NCBI GenBank assembly: GCA_037200125.1
Contig: JBBCGS010000005.1
Location: 682,001-746,000, forward strand
DNA: 64,000 bases
Direction of reading: 5' to 3'
Source of the DNA: JADGHX01 sp037200125
GTDB taxonomy: Bacteria; Pseudomonadota; Gammaproteobacteria; Steroidobacterales; Steroidobacteraceae
Below are positions 43,953 to 52,761 of the stretch, piece after piece. How positions within the stretch are numbered: the stretch's first letter is position 1; every line of letters begins with the position of its first letter. Both the position numbers and the translations under genes were made by a program. The notes below the pieces were generated by a model that was given only the letters and a program-made list of their open reading frames with translations, did not search any database and was not told the origin of the DNA.

Positions 43953-45002
43953 ATGCACATCATGAAATCATTGCGACCCTGGCTCCTGGCGACGGCTCTG
44001 GGCGTGACAAGCGCCCCGCTCACCGCGGCCGCGTTGCCAGTCGAAGGCAAGCTTCCGCATCTCGATCGGGCCACCGAGTGGCTCAATTCACCACCGCTGA
44101 GCACGGCGGATCTGCGCGGCAAAGTCGTGCTCGTCGACTTCTGGACCTACACCTGCATCAACTGGCGGCGCACGCTGCCTTACCTGCGCGTCTGGGCCGA
44201 GAAGTACAAGGATCAGGGGCTCGTCGTCATCGGCGTGCACACACCGGAGTTCAGCTTCGAGAAGAACGCCGCCAACGTGCGCGTGGCCGCGAAGGAGCAG
44301 AACGTCGACTATCCGATCGCGATCGATAGCGACTACGCGATCTGGAACGCTTTCGATAACCACTACTGGCCGGCGCTCTACTTCATCGACCCGCAGGGAC
44401 GCATTCGACATCATCAATTCGGGGAGGGCGAGTACGAGAAGCTGGAGCGGGTGATCCAGCAGCTGCTCGCCGAGGCGGGGCGCGCATCGCCAGTCAGTGC
44501 GCCCGCGGTGATCGAGGGCCAGGGCGCGGAAGCCGGCGCGGACTGGCCGAGCCTGCGCACGGCGGAAACCTATGTCGGCTACGGGCGCGACAATAACTTC
44601 GCTTCTCCCGGCGGCGGGAAGCTGGATCGATCTCGCGTCTATGCCGCCCCAACGGCATTGAAGCTCAACCAGTGGGCGCTCGCTGGCTCGTGGACGATGA
44701 AGAAGGAATCGACGATCTCACAGAAGGCGAACGGGAAGATCACGTACCGCTTTCATGCGCGCGACGTTCATCTCGTCATGGGGCCGGTCACTCACGGTGC
44801 TCCGGTTCGATTCCGCGTGACGATTGACGGCCAGCCGCCGCACGCCTCTCACGGCGTCGACGTGGACGCCGAGGGACTGGGCACGCTCGACGCGCAGCGC
44901 ATGTACCAGCTCATCCGCCAGCCCGCGCCGATCGTGGATCGGCAGGTCGAGATCGAGTTTCTCGACGCGGGGGCCGAGGTGTTCTCTTTCACATTCGGCT
45001 GA
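43953..45002 (+). CDS. redoxin/thioredoxin-fold protein with DipZ-like C-terminal domain
   Basis: Exported protein of 349 residues (signal peptide cleaved near LTAAAL). The thioredoxin-fold half has VVLVDFWTYTCINWRRTLPYL, GLVVIGVHTPEFSFEKN and YWPALYFIDPQGRI. The position of the usual CxxC reads CINW, so only the first cysteine is present and classic disulfide exchange is not possible; a one-Cys peroxidase or non-redox role is more likely. The second half (ETYVGYGRDNNFASPGG, LNQWALAGSWTMKKE) matches the beta-rich domain found after the redoxin domain of DipZ. Probably co-transcribed with the epoxide-hydrolase gene. Confidence 0.87.
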   Translation: MHIMKSLRPWLLATALGVTSAPLTAAALPVEGKLPHLDRATEWLNSPPLSTADLRGKVVLVDFWTYTCINWRRTLPYLRVWAEKYKDQGLVVIGVHTPEFSFEKNAANVRVAAKEQNVDYPIAIDSDYAIWNAFDNHYWPALYFIDPQGRIRHHQFGEGEYEKLERVIQQLLAEAGRASPVSAPAVIEGQGAEAGADWPSLRTAETYVGYGRDNNFASPGGGKLDRSRVYAAPTALKLNQWALAGSWTMKKESTISQKANGKITYRFHARDVHLVMGPVTHGAPVRFRVTIDGQPPHASHGVDVDAEGLGTLDAQRMYQLIRQPAPIVDRQVEIEFLDAGAEVFSFTFG

Positions 45003-45006
45003 TCGA

Positions 45007-45099
45007 TCAAAGCGATTCAGCGACCGCGGCGGCTTCGATCTCGATGACGATCAGGAGAGACGGGTCGGCCCGCCTCTCCATACGCGACCAAAGGCTCAT
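45007..45099 (-). pseudogene. possible 3' remnant of a RidA-family gene
   Basis: A 30-codon minus ORF overlaps the GMC stop (ATGA) and ends RADPSLLIVIEIEAAAVAES. The pattern of a conserved Pro followed by a hydrophobic strand VEIEAxA is how RidA/YjgF proteins finish. The rest of such a gene is absent. It may be a decayed remnant downstream of the oxidoreductase, or a chance match. Confidence 0.3.
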
Positions 45100-46742
45100 T
45101 GTCGACCGTGCGCCGCTCGGCTCTCCGCCGCGACCAGCAGCATATCCGCCGCCTTCTCGCCGATCATGATGGTGGGCACGTTGGTGTTTCCGGACGGATC
45201 GTCCGGCATCACCGAGGCATCCGCAACGCGTAGATTCTCGATCCCATGCACACGGAGCTGGGCGTCGACCACAGCGCCGGCATCACCCGCCACGCCCATG
45301 CGGCAAGTCCCTACCGGATGATGGCGATGTTCGATGTTCTGGCGCAGATGCGCCACGATCCGCGCATCGCTGCGCACTTGCGGTCCGGGCGCGAGCTCGC
45401 TCGCGACGAGCTCGCGCAATGGCGTCTGCGCGTACAGATCCCGGGACAACTTCAACGCTCGCACCATCGCCTCGACATCCGCCGGCTCGGTGAGCATGTT
45501 GAATCGGAAACGCGGCAGATCGAGCGGATCGGCTGAACGCAGCCGTACCCATCCACGCGACTGCGGATGCAGCACACCGATACGCGCGGTAACCGCATAG
45601 ACCGGTGGCGGCGTGAACATCGGAAACCACAATTGCGCATGCTGATGGACGGCCATAATGACGATCTGGATATCCGGCCGGTCGAGCCCCGCGTTCGATT
45701 TCAGGATCAGGTTGCCCACCGTGCCCGCGGTCGTGAACGGCCCGTCGCCGCGCAGGAACCACCGCAAAACGGCGAGCGTCGCGCGGTCGAAGCGCAGATA
45801 TTTTGTGAACCCGAGCCGCCCGCGCAACTCGTAGATGTTCAGCAGGTTGGGGTGCTCGATCAGGTTCTCGCCCACGCCGGGCAGATCGTGCAACACCTTC
45901 ACACCGACCGATTCGAGATGCGCCGCCGGCCCGATGCCCGACAACTGCAGCACCTGCGGTGAGTTGTATGCGCCTCCGCACAGAACGACTTCGCGCGCGG
46001 CACGCACCTGACCGACCTGCCCGTTGCGCAAATATTCGACGCCGGTAGCGCGCGAGCCTTCCAGCGTCACCCGCGTGACGTGCGCGCCGGTGAGCACCGT
46101 GAGATTCGGCCTGTTTTTCGCAGGCTCCAGATACGAGCGCGAACTGCTCGCCCGCTTGCCACCGCTCACCGTGAGCTCGATGCGGCTCAACCCCTCCTGC
46201 CGCTCGGCATGGTGATCGTCGACGATGGGCAGGCCCATGTTCCTGGCGGCCTGCTGAAGCGGCAGAAACAGCGACTCCGGATAGTCGATCAGTGTATTGC
46301 CGACCGGCCCGCTCGCCCCGTGAAAACGGCTCTCGCCGCGCCAGCTCGTCTCGAGCCGCTTGAAGTACGGCAGGACGCTCGCGTAGTCCCAGCCTTCGAG
46401 GCCGCGCGCATGCCAGGCGTCGAAGTCGCGCGGATTGCCGCGCACGTTGATCATCGCGTTGATCGAGGAGCAGCCACCCAGCACCTTGCCGCGCCAGGCC
46501 GGCAGGCGACGCTGATCGAGCCCCGGCTCGGGCTCCGACTCGAGCGGCCACACGTAGGCGCGGTCGGTCGCGACGCGCGGGAACGCGATGGGCATGAGGC
46601 CGAACGGATGGTCGTCCTTGCGCCCCGCTTCGAGCAGTAATACGGATACATCGGGCCGTTCGCTCAGGCGCGCGGCCACCGCCGCGCCCGCGGAGCCGGC
46701 GCCGACGATCACGAAATCGAACACCCTGGAACGATTCGTCAT
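45096..46742 (-). CDS. GMC-family FAD oxidoreductase (choline-dehydrogenase-like)
   Basis: Flavoenzyme of 548 residues oxidising alcohols. The FAD motif FVIVGAGSAGAAVAARLSE starts at residue 9 and LLLEAGRKD follows; GGCSSINAMINVRGNPRDFDAW and EVVLCGGAYNSPQVLQLSGIGP are the two GMC signatures; the C-terminal active site RHHPVGTCRMG and DASVMPDDPSGNTNVPTIMI are present. No signal peptide, so cytoplasmic. Full-length and apparently intact. Its neighbours are secreted hydrolases; it may oxidise alcohols they release. The C-terminal stop overlaps a possible RidA remnant. Confidence 0.93.
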   Translation of the reverse strand: MTNRSRVFDFVIVGAGSAGAAVAARLSERPDVSVLLLEAGRKDDHPFGLMPIAFPRVATDRAYVWPLESEPEPGLDQRRLPAWRGKVLGGCSSINAMINVRGNPRDFDAWHARGLEGWDYASVLPYFKRLETSWRGESRFHGASGPVGNTLIDYPESLFLPLQQAARNMGLPIVDDHHAERQEGLSRIELTVSGGKRASSSRSYLEPAKNRPNLTVLTGAHVTRVTLEGSRATGVEYLRNGQVGQVRAAREVVLCGGAYNSPQVLQLSGIGPAAHLESVGVKVLHDLPGVGENLIEHPNLLNIYELRGRLGFTKYLRFDRATLAVLRWFLRGDGPFTTAGTVGNLILKSNAGLDRPDIQIVIMAVHQHAQLWFPMFTPPPVYAVTARIGVLHPQSRGWVRLRSADPLDLPRFRFNMLTEPADVEAMVRALKLSRDLYAQTPLRELVASELAPGPQVRSDARIVAHLRQNIEHRHHPVGTCRMGVAGDAGAVVDAQLRVHGIENLRVADASVMPDDPSGNTNVPTIMIGEKAADMLLVAAESRAAHGRQ

Positions 46743-47006
46743 GCCGTCGTCAGGTCTTCTTTTGAGGTTTCAACAATCACTATAGCCGATCCGGTGCGCG
46801 AGTCAGGGCCCGCCGAGCGGCACCTCGCCGCAGCGGGCTACCGCTCGTCGAAATGTCCTGTTCCGAGCCGTGGCTCACACGCTGGACCGCCACGCGCCTC
46901 GCCGAGCTCCGATCACGTTCCCTCGCCGCGGTAGAGACACTGTCCGGCGTGGAATTGAAGGCTAATATCCGCTGAAGAATTTCGAATCACTCGAGGGGGC
47001 ATTTGC

Positions 47007-48128
47007 ATGAAGTGCGTGACTGGTCTTGCGCGTTCCGCCGTCGCGATGGCGGCCGCCCCTCTGTTCCTGTCGCCTGCCTTCGCCCAGCAAGGGCAGCCGT
47101 CCATGCGGGGGGACGGCCCGGCGCCAGCCGCCCGCCCTTTCAGCATCACGCGCGCCGATCCGGGAATCGACGCACTGATCGCCGCGGACGCGACAGTCGA
47201 GCTGGTGGCGAGCGGCTTCGGGCTCAACGAAGGCACAACGTGGGTGCGTGACGGCAAAGGCAGCGGCTTCCTGCTCGTCGGCGGGCTGCTCGACAACGTG
47301 CTCTACAAGATCGCCCCCGACAACACGGTTTCGGTGTTCATGGAGAAGGCGGGCTACACGGGCACCGATGTCGACAACGTCGGCGCACAGACGCGCGCTG
47401 GCCGGTCGCACGTTCTGCTCATCGGGCCGTCGTGCTCGGGCGTCGATCCGCAGGGGCGCGTCGTCTGGTGCGCCGACGACGACCTGAAGCTCATGCGACT
47501 GGAGAAGGATGGCACGCACACGGTGCTGTCCGCAGGCGGCGAAGGCAAGCGATTCAGCGGCCCGAATGACATCTCGATCAAGTCCGACGGTGCAATCTAC
47601 CTGACCGACAACGACTTCGGCCTGCGCGGCGCCGGCAAGAGCCCGTTGAAGGAACTGGCGAACGGCGTCTGGCGCATCAAGGACGGCACGACGACCCGCG
47701 TTCTGTCGGATAAGCAGCTCGATGGAATCCCGAATGGCATCACCTTCTCGCCCGACGAGAAATACCTGTACCTCTCCGCAGGCGGCAAGATGATGCGATA
47801 TGACGTGAAGGCGGACGGAACGCTCGGCGAGTCGAAGCTGTTCACGGAAGGCGTCGGCATCGGCGACGGGATGCGAGTCGACACCAAAGGGAACATCTAC
47901 TCAACCGGCGGAGCCGGGCCCGGCACCGTTCGAATCACGTCGCCTGAAGGCACGTTCCTCGGCACGATCAATCTGCCGATTCTCGGCGGCGAGCCGAAGA
48001 AGCAGATCTGCTCCACCAACGTCGCGTTCGGCGACAACGATGCTCGTACGCTCTTCGTTGCGGCGTGCGATGCCGTGTACAAGATTCGACTGAAAGTGCC
48101 GGGTATCCTGCAGGGGCCGAAGAGCTGA
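47007..48128 (+). CDS. exported SMP-30/gluconolactonase-like protein (second copy)
   Basis: Secreted propeller of 373 residues. GAGGGGGC precedes the ATG at 47007; a signal peptide is cleaved near AFAQQ. SMP-30 landmarks: GFGLNEGTTWV with the metal-binding Glu, GPNDISIKSDGAIYLTDND, IPNGITFSPDEKYLYL and GDGMRVDTKGNIY. It shares an N-terminal module (FSITRADPGIDALIAADATV) with 37054-38157, indicating duplication. The expected activity is calcium- or zinc-dependent lactone hydrolysis in the periplasm. Divergent from the GMC gene over about 260 nt; a GMC oxidase or dehydrogenase making a lactone would supply its substrate (inference). Confidence 0.88.
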   Translation: MKCVTGLARSAVAMAAAPLFLSPAFAQQGQPSMRGDGPAPAARPFSITRADPGIDALIAADATVELVASGFGLNEGTTWVRDGKGSGFLLVGGLLDNVLYKIAPDNTVSVFMEKAGYTGTDVDNVGAQTRAGRSHVLLIGPSCSGVDPQGRVVWCADDDLKLMRLEKDGTHTVLSAGGEGKRFSGPNDISIKSDGAIYLTDNDFGLRGAGKSPLKELANGVWRIKDGTTTRVLSDKQLDGIPNGITFSPDEKYLYLSAGGKMMRYDVKADGTLGESKLFTEGVGIGDGMRVDTKGNIYSTGGAGPGTVRITSPEGTFLGTINLPILGGEPKKQICSTNVAFGDNDARTLFVAACDAVYKIRLKVPGILQGPKS

Positions 48129-48161
48129 CGCCGCGCGAGGTCCGCCATGCGCTAAAAGGGC

Positions 48162-48248
48162 GTGTGGAAATTCCTGAAGCGAGTGGCGAAGCCGCCGGTG
48201 GATGCGGACTCCACAGCCGTGCAACCGGCTGCTCCAGCCAACAAGTAG
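48162..48248 (+). CDS. possible 28-residue small protein
   Basis: GTG-started ORF beginning with MWKFLKRVAKPPV and ending PAAPANK, with AAAAGG three bases upstream, just after the SMP-30 gene. The basic amphipathic N-terminus and Pro/Ala tail look coding rather than random, but the ORF is too short to judge. It might be the end of an eroded gene, since the frame is closed upstream by TAA at 48153-48155. Confidence 0.25.
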   Translation: MWKFLKRVAKPPVDADSTAVQPAAPANK

Positions 48249-48337
48249 GCCGCGGCCGAACCGGAGAGTGTGAATAACTTCTGTGAAGTCGCCTTGCCGG
48301 CATCAGGAAGCCGGGGCGCGCTCAGCTACAAGCGATT

Positions 48338-49753
48338 TCAGAGAAGCTCTTCACGCTCTCCCGGAAAGATTTTCCCGGGATTCAGGATTCCGTTCGGATC
48401 CATCGCCTGCTTGATCGCACGCATGAGCGCCAGTTCCTCTGGGCTGCGCGAGTAGTGCAGGAACTTGCGCTTCAGCGAGCCGATGCCGTGCTCGGCGGAG
48501 ACCGAACCCTTGCGGCGGGCCGCGATGCTGTAAACCACCTCTTCGATCTGCGATTCCGGCACGGAGTGGCCGTTCAGCGCGACCGACGCGTGCAGGTTGC
48601 CATCGGCCACGTGGCCGAAGTACACGGTTTTCAGGTCCGGCGAGCACGCCAGGAGCCCCGCTTCGATTTCTTCCACCAGATCGCCGATCTCGCCCGTCGG
48701 CACGCTCACGTCGAAACTCAGGTGCGGCCAGTGCGACGTGCGCCGCCACTCGCCCGGGGAATCGCGCACGATCCATAACTCGGTCGATTCGCGAACCGAC
48801 TGGGCAATGATCGCGTTCGCGACGATGCCTTCTTCGAGCGCGTCACCGATCACCGTTTCGTAGCGTTGCTGATCAGCTTCCGGATCCTGCCCCATCGTTT
48901 CGATCAGCACGTACGCACCCGCGCCGCTCGGAAGCGGCGGCTTGCGTCCGAGTCCCTCGGTACCGAGCCGGTAGAACTCCGGCCACATGACCTCGAACGC
49001 GGTGAGCTGAGGACCGAAACCCGCGCGGCATCGAGCCAGCAGGTCCAACACCCCTTCGTAGTTGTCCACCGCGCAGATTCCCGTGCAGACACTGAGTGGC
49101 TTCGGGAACAGGCGCAGCACGACGGCGGTGATGATCCCGAGCGTGCCCTCCGCTCCGATGAACAACTGACGCAGGTCGTAACCGGTGTTGTTCTTGATGA
49201 CCTTGCGGAGCGCGTCGATCACGGTGCCATCGGCCAGCACGGCTTCGACCCCCAGCACCAGATCGCGCGCCGTGCCGAAGCGCAGGACGCGATTGCCCCC
49301 CGCATTGGTCGAGACGTTGCCGCCGATCTGACACGAGCCGCGCCCGCCCAGGTCGAGCGGGAAGAACAGGTCGGCCGCGTCGGCGGCCTTCTGCACGGCT
49401 TCCATCACGACACCGGCGTCCACCGTGATCGTCGAGGCCGCGACGTCGAGCTCGCGGATCGCGCGCATGCGTTCGAGGGAGATGACAACGCACGGCCCCA
49501 CCGGCACGCCGCCGCCAGCAAGGCCCGTCATTCCCCCCTGAGGCTGAACGGCAATGCGCCGCTCGTTGCAGAATTTCAGGATCTGCGAAACCTGCTGCGT
49601 ATTGCGCGGGTACGCGAGCGCGAGGATGCCGACGTTCGGGTTTCCCTGAACACCGTAGTCGCGCGTGTGGCGCACGACATTCCGCGAATCCGGCTCAACG
49701 ATGATATCGCTGCCGACAAGCTGCCCCAGCTCGGAAACGACTGCGTTTGGCAA
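48338..49753 (-). CDS. FAD-linked oxidase, glycolate/D-lactate dehydrogenase (GlcD)-like
   Basis: Flavoprotein of 471 residues of the FAD-binding-4 / FAD-oxidase_C family, which oxidises 2-hydroxy acids. FAD-binding features: VQPQGGMTGLAGGGVPV, TVDAGVVMEAVQ, LGGRGSCQIGGNVSTNAGG and GAEGTLGIITAV. The C-terminal domain has FGHVADGNLHASV and SAEHGIGSLKR with metal/substrate histidines. The start is probably TTG at 49753 (LPNAVVSELGQLVG), preceded by GAGGGC and lying 14 nt after the TauD stop; a longer ORF to 49852 would run into TauD. Forms an operon with the TauD-like gene. Confidence 0.9.
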   Translation of the reverse strand: MPNAVVSELGQLVGSDIIVEPDSRNVVRHTRDYGVQGNPNVGILALAYPRNTQQVSQILKFCNERRIAVQPQGGMTGLAGGGVPVGPCVVISLERMRAIRELDVAASTITVDAGVVMEAVQKAADAADLFFPLDLGGRGSCQIGGNVSTNAGGNRVLRFGTARDLVLGVEAVLADGTVIDALRKVIKNNTGYDLRQLFIGAEGTLGIITAVVLRLFPKPLSVCTGICAVDNYEGVLDLLARCRAGFGPQLTAFEVMWPEFYRLGTEGLGRKPPLPSGAGAYVLIETMGQDPEADQQRYETVIGDALEEGIVANAIIAQSVRESTELWIVRDSPGEWRRTSHWPHLSFDVSVPTGEIGDLVEEIEAGLLACSPDLKTVYFGHVADGNLHASVALNGHSVPESQIEEVVYSIAARRKGSVSAEHGIGSLKRKFLHYSRSPEELALMRAIKQAMDPNGILNPGKIFPGEREELL

Positions 49754-49767
49754 GATAGCGCCCTCTA

Positions 49768-50691
49768 TCAGACGGGCTTTTCGCCTGCCACGGTGGTGCG
49801 ATACAACTCGCGCCGATGACCCTGATAGTCGTTGTAAGCCTGGTGCACGCACAAACGATTGTCCCAGAGCACCAGCATGTCAGGCTCCCAGCGAAGCCGG
49901 CAACTGAAAGCGGGCTGCGTGATGTGCTCCCCGAGGTAGCGAAGAATCGGCGCCGACTCCTCAGCCTCCATGCCATCGATACCGATCGCGTAGGACGTGT
50001 CGATGTAGAGCGCCTTCTCCCCACTCTCCGGATGCGTGCGCACCATCGGGTGGGCGTTGCCTCGAATCTTTCGCATCAAGTCGTCGGAAAGGCGTTCAGC
50101 GTTGCGGGTGGATGCGAGCCGGCCGATCGGGCTGTCGCTTTCGACAACCGCTTCCTGCGCGGACTTGAGCACGTCTCGTAGCGAGAAATGCACTTTCAGG
50201 TTCTGGATGATCCCGCGATACGTATCGCTCAGCATGCTGTAGGCGAGCGCGGAGTTCGCAAACGTGGTGTCGCCACCGAACGGCGGCACCTGCACGGATC
50301 TCAGGATCGTGATCGCAGGCGGCGCGGGAAGAAACGGTGAATCGGTATGCCAGCCCTCGCCGAAAACCATCTTCGACGGATCATCGGCTTCCTTGATGAG
50401 CGGATGCACGTTGCGATGGCCGGGCACGCCCGTCGTGTACGCATCTTCCGCGAACGAGCCGAAATGCAGGCTGAACGCTTCATGGTCTGGATGCGTCAGC
50501 TTCTGGCCGCGGAAGTAAATCATCTTGTGCCGGAACAGCGCATGCCGGATCTCCTGCGCTTGCGTATCTGTCAGCTTCCTGACGTCCACGCCGGAGATCT
50601 CCGCGCCCATCGACGCGGCCAGCGGCTTCGCCGTGATGCCACGGTATTGGGCGGCGTTGTTATCGAACTTGCCAGTCGGATGAAGTCGCAT
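49768..50691 (-). CDS. TauD/TfdA-family 2-oxoglutarate-dependent dioxygenase
   Basis: Non-haem iron enzyme of 307 residues coupling 2-oxoglutarate decarboxylation to substrate hydroxylation, as in taurine or 2,4-D cleavage. The iron triad is GWHTDSPF (His and Asp) and the distal His in NRLCVHQAYNDY, followed by HRRELYRTTV with the 2OG-binding Arg. The N-terminal KPLAASMGAEISGVDVRKL is family-typical. A strong promoter and palindromic operator lie within 100 nt upstream. Product oxidation by the GlcD-like neighbour suggests release of a 2-hydroxy acid or aldehyde (inference). Substrate may be an aryloxy- or sulfonate compound. Confidence 0.92.
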   Translation of the reverse strand: MRLHPTGKFDNNAAQYRGITAKPLAASMGAEISGVDVRKLTDTQAQEIRHALFRHKMIYFRGQKLTHPDHEAFSLHFGSFAEDAYTTGVPGHRNVHPLIKEADDPSKMVFGEGWHTDSPFLPAPPAITILRSVQVPPFGGDTTFANSALAYSMLSDTYRGIIQNLKVHFSLRDVLKSAQEAVVESDSPIGRLASTRNAERLSDDLMRKIRGNAHPMVRTHPESGEKALYIDTSYAIGIDGMEAEESAPILRYLGEHITQPAFSCRLRWEPDMLVLWDNRLCVHQAYNDYQGHRRELYRTTVAGEKPV

Positions 50692-50717
50692 GACGGAGCA
50701 CCACCGGATTCAGTTCA

Positions 50718-50732
50718 TGCAACAATGTTGCA
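50718..50732 (-). promoter_or_regulatory. palindromic operator TGCAACA-A-TGTTGCA
   Basis: Perfect 7-bp arms around one central base, about 27 nt before the TauD-like start and just downstream of the predicted transcription start. That position suits repression by roadblock, most simply by the adjacent IclR-type regulator. Confidence 0.65.
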
Positions 50733-50739
50733 CGTGTTC

Positions 50740-50780
50740 AGTATAGTTTTAGTATAGTTTTTGGTGGAAAGGAGCGTCAA
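50740..50780 (-). promoter_or_regulatory. sigma-70-like promoter for the TauD/GlcD operon with duplicated -10
   Basis: On the minus strand TTGACG (50780-50775) and TATACT (50756-50751) are separated by 18 nt. A second identical TATACT follows 11 nt later as part of an exact tandem 11-bp repeat (AGTATAGTTTT on the plus strand, 50740-50761). Transcription from the first -10 would begin near 50744, inside the second copy. Confidence 0.6.
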
Positions 50781-50807
50781 GACGGCACGCCCCTGCGCCG
50801 GCGTGCA

Positions 50808-51566
50808 TCAGCTCACGCTGGCGGCCCGCAACGTCTGGCTGAGCAGTTCCCCTTTCTTCCGATGTGGCCGGTCGGTTCGATAAAGCAGCGTGAGCACCGA
50901 ACCCAGCTGCTCATCGGCATCGAAGACCGGCACCGCAATCGCCGCGAAGCCGGAGATGGTCACCCCCGCCGCGAACACCACCGGGTCGGCTTCAGCGACA
51001 CCGCTCACCCTGATTTCGGCGGCACGGACTTCGAGCTCGCGAATGCGCTTCTTCTGCGCGGCCTGGGACACGCCGGCCTCCTTCAGTTCCACGGCGAGGC
51101 GCTTCCAGACAATGTTTTGCGGCCCGAAGGCGAGGAACACTGCGCCGGTGGCGGTGCTGGCGAGCGAAGCCGTTCCGCCGATGCGCCATTGCAGAGGATG
51201 CGGTTCCCCGCCCTCTTCGGCGGCTACGATGATGATGCCGCTCTCCTGCCACTTGCACAGCAGAACGAGAGCCTCGGTCTTCCGCTGCAGCAATCGCATG
51301 GAGTCGTATACCGGCTCCCTGCCGTCCATTCTCTGCAGCGCACGCGTACCGAGATGGCGCGCGTAAGGACCCAAGGCATAAAGACCCGTTTGCGGATTCT
51401 GCGCGACCAGACCCGTTTCGATCAGGCTGATGAGATACATGCGCGCTTTGCTCGGCGACATATCCGCCGCGGCCGCGAGGGTCTTCAGGGGCGCGGGAGC
51501 GTCGCTGTCGGTGATCGCCCGAAGAAGCCGGAATCCCAGCGAAACCGACTGAATGCCCTTGGCCAA
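50808..51566 (-). CDS. IclR-family transcriptional regulator
   Basis: Regulator of 252 residues. The N-terminal winged HTH is SVSLGFRLLRAITDSDAPAPLKTLAAAADM followed by SPSKARMYLISLIETGLV; the C-terminal IclR effector domain includes ALGPYARHLGTRAL, ASTATGAVFLAFG and GFAAIAVPVFDADEQ. The start is taken as TTG at 51566 (LAKGIQSVSLGF), 5 nt after GGGGAG; an upstream GTG ORF start at 51653 lies inside the acyltransferase gene. It is followed on the same strand by the TauD/GlcD operon, whose palindromic operator is the likely target. Confidence 0.9.
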   Translation of the reverse strand: MAKGIQSVSLGFRLLRAITDSDAPAPLKTLAAAADMSPSKARMYLISLIETGLVAQNPQTGLYALGPYARHLGTRALQRMDGREPVYDSMRLLQRKTEALVLLCKWQESGIIIVAAEEGGEPHPLQWRIGGTASLASTATGAVFLAFGPQNIVWKRLAVELKEAGVSQAAQKKRIRELEVRAAEIRVSGVAEADPVVFAAGVTISGFAAIAVPVFDADEQLGSVLTLLYRTDRPHRKKGELLSQTLRAASVS

Positions 51567-51591
51567 AGGTGTGCTCCCCGCGCTTACCCTT

Positions 51592-52761
51592 TCAATAATG
51601 TTGCATGCGTTTGCCGATGTCGATGTCGACGTTCGCCGCCATGCGCGCCCCAAACCAGGCTCGCAAGGCGCGATTGGCAGGTTCCGAAAACCACCGCGAC
51701 ACGAGGTAGCCGAGAAGCACGCTCAGAACCAGCATGAGCGCATAGCTCACGGGGTAGACCGCTTGCGGCGCGACGCCGCCAAAGAGAGCGCGGAACACAT
51801 GAAACGTACCGAATATGACGAACATGTGAGTGAGATAGATTTCATAGCTGCAACGACCCACAGCCCGCAACAGCGAAGTGCGGCGAGCAAACAGGTCGTT
51901 ACCGACCCCGCTGCCCATTGCGAGAAGCACCAGGGCCATTCCCAGCTCGAGCACCGTGACGTTAGTCCCCGTAGCTGCGAGGCCCAGCGCGCTGGTCGTC
52001 TTGCGGAACACGATCACGAGCAGAACAGCCGCGACTCCTGCGGCCATTGCAAGCCGCGCATGAGACCGACCGAGAGGTCGCCGCTCCGACAGCCAGCCGG
52101 CGAAGCAGCCCATTGCAATACCGTCCATGCAGGACAGATACGAGTAGTCGTCCCACGGATCGATGCCTGCGAGCCAGACGCGGTTGAACGGAGCGATAAC
52201 GAGGAGCGGCAGCATCGCCACGAAGAGCGCCACCGGTCGGCGCAGAGCGAGACAGGCGAGCGGAAACAGCAGATAGAACGTCTCCTCCACCGACAGGGAC
52301 CACATCACGTCCCAGTTTCCCGGCAGATAGCCGTGCCGACCTTCGTACCAGTTCACGTGGAAACCGAGGGCGGCAAACAGCGCGCCGCCGAGCGTTCCCC
52401 GATCGGGCCGAATCACGAACGGCCATACGTCGAGGAGATGCAGCAGGGTGGACACCGCGAGCACCAGCAACAGGCACGGCAGGATGCGGGCGGCACGAAG
52501 TCCGTAGAAGGCAACCGGCGCTATCTGATCCGGCGAGCCCCAGCGATGCACTGAAAGACGCGTGATCAGGAACCCCGAGATCACGAAGAAACAGACGACG
52601 GCGTAGTGCCCCGTGTTGAACAGCACGGTTCCGAGAGCCTCAGGCAGGAAAGGCTCCACCGTGTATCCATTGATCCGGAATCGGATATGGATGTGCAACA
52701 GGACTACCAGCATCGCCGCCAGACCGCGTAGTACATCCACTCCAGGCAGACGCGTGATCAT
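51592..52761 (-). CDS. acyltransferase-3 family membrane protein
   Basis: Integral membrane O-acyltransferase of 389 residues with about ten helices. The N-terminus PGVDVLRGLAAMLVVLLHIH carries the conserved Arg-Gly and catalytic His of the Acyl_transf_3/OafB family; FFVISGFLIT and WSLSVEETFYLLFPL are further signatures, the latter with the conserved Glu-Glu-x-Phe-Tyr. Members acylate lipopolysaccharide, exopolysaccharide or small glycosides. The start ATG overlaps the stop of a low-confidence upstream ORF. The stop lies 25 nt from the IclR start on the same strand. Confidence 0.92.
   Translation of the reverse strand: MITRLPGVDVLRGLAAMLVVLLHIHIRFRINGYTVEPFLPEALGTVLFNTGHYAVVCFFVISGFLITRLSVHRWGSPDQIAPVAFYGLRAARILPCLLLVLAVSTLLHLLDVWPFVIRPDRGTLGGALFAALGFHVNWYEGRHGYLPGNWDVMWSLSVEETFYLLFPLACLALRRPVALFVAMLPLLVIAPFNRVWLAGIDPWDDYSYLSCMDGIAMGCFAGWLSERRPLGRSHARLAMAAGVAAVLLVIVFRKTTSALGLAATGTNVTVLELGMALVLLAMGSGVGNDLFARRTSLLRAVGRCSYEIYLTHMFVIFGTFHVFRALFGGVAPQAVYPVSYALMLVLSVLLGYLVSRWFSEPANRALRAWFGARMAANVDIDIGKRMQHY

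Noticed and set aside
51588..51604. Second IclR operator half-site TGCAACATT at the end of the acyltransferase gene
   Set aside because: The bases are the last codons (Met-Gln-His-Tyr-stop) of the acyltransferase gene, so the match to the TGCAACA half-site may be chance; only one arm is present.
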